From assembly GCA_044355095.1 (NCBI GenBank), contig JBIKYT010000103.1:1-5568 (forward strand): 5,568 nucleotides of DNA, read 5' to 3'. Below the pieces are notes generated by a model. That model was not told where the DNA came from. It saw only the letters and a list, made by a program, of their open reading frames with translations, and did no database searches. How positions within the stretch are numbered: the first letter of the stretch is position 1; every line of letters starts with the position of its first letter. This DNA is from Casp-actino8 sp044355095. Its GTDB lineage: Bacteria; Actinomycetota; Acidimicrobiia; Acidimicrobiales; Ilumatobacteraceae. Shown piece by piece: positions 5,529-5,568 of the stretch. Made by a program: the position numbers and the translations under genes.

Positions 5529-5568
5529 ATGTCGACAGTGCGTTCAGGTCACTGCGAGAAGGCCACTT
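5529..5568 (+). CDS. Possible start of a plus-strand gene (5' fragment only)
   Basis: An ATG at 5529 opens 13 codons (MSTVRSGHCEKAT) before the window ends. The sequence ACGGGA at 5517-5522 could be a weak ribosome-binding site. Too little is present to name a product. Adjacency to a DUF1844 gene makes a translation gene such as infC a candidate for the region to the right, but these residues do not themselves look like the IF-3 N-terminus. Confidence 0.3.
   Translation, partial: MSTVRSGHCEKAT

Noticed and set aside
1..5568. Mobile elements, CRISPR arrays, tRNA or rRNA genes
   Set aside because: No transposase or integrase motifs, regularly spaced repeats, or tRNA/rRNA-like structure were seen on either strand.

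Overview
The window reads as ordinary chromosomal DNA of a moderate-GC actinobacterium. It is tightly packed with housekeeping genes and shows no sign of phage, insertion sequence, CRISPR array or RNA gene. Three things suggest an actinobacterium, possibly of class Acidimicrobiia: an actinobacterial-type RsmC-like methyltransferase back to back with a def-fmt-rsmB cluster, a long-form HisG, and a small DUF1844 protein of the kind found beside infC in streptomycetes. The class is a guess from protein style, not a proven assignment.

Layout. At the left edge, on the minus strand, is an RsmC-like class I methyltransferase that runs off the window (574 to 1). From 596 to 5067 seven plus-strand genes follow with almost no gaps: def (peptide deformylase), fmt (methionyl-tRNA formyltransferase), rsmB (16S rRNA m5C methyltransferase), a MoaB/MogA-type molybdopterin protein, hisG (ATP phosphoribosyltransferase), a 64-residue cold-shock-like OB-fold protein, and an alkyltransferase-like (ATL) DNA-lesion-binding protein. 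The first four overlap by 4, 8 and 8 bases. A 33-base gap with a strong inverted repeat precedes hisG, 12 bases separate hisG from the small protein gene, and the ATL gene overlaps that one by 20 bases. On the minus strand a 100-residue DUF1844 protein (5366 to 5064) meets the ATL gene tail to tail, with both stop codons inside one TTAA. A 162-base divergent intergenic region then leads to the possible start of another plus-strand gene at 5529.

How the genes fit together. Fmt formylates initiator Met-tRNA and Def removes the formyl group from new proteins, so these two form one cycle. RsmB and the RsmC-like protein methylate 16S rRNA. DUF1844 genes are often neighbours of infC. The theme is therefore translation initiation and small-subunit maturation. 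The Moco, histidine and DNA-repair genes appear to share the transcript by position rather than by function.

No clearly new system is visible. The points most worth checking are an 8-bp perfect inverted repeat that covers the hisG start codon, an RsmB that lacks about 45 residues between its NusB-like and catalytic domains, a Trp-Trp pair replacing Cys-His in the ATL active-site motif, and the repeat-containing divergent region at 5367-5528.
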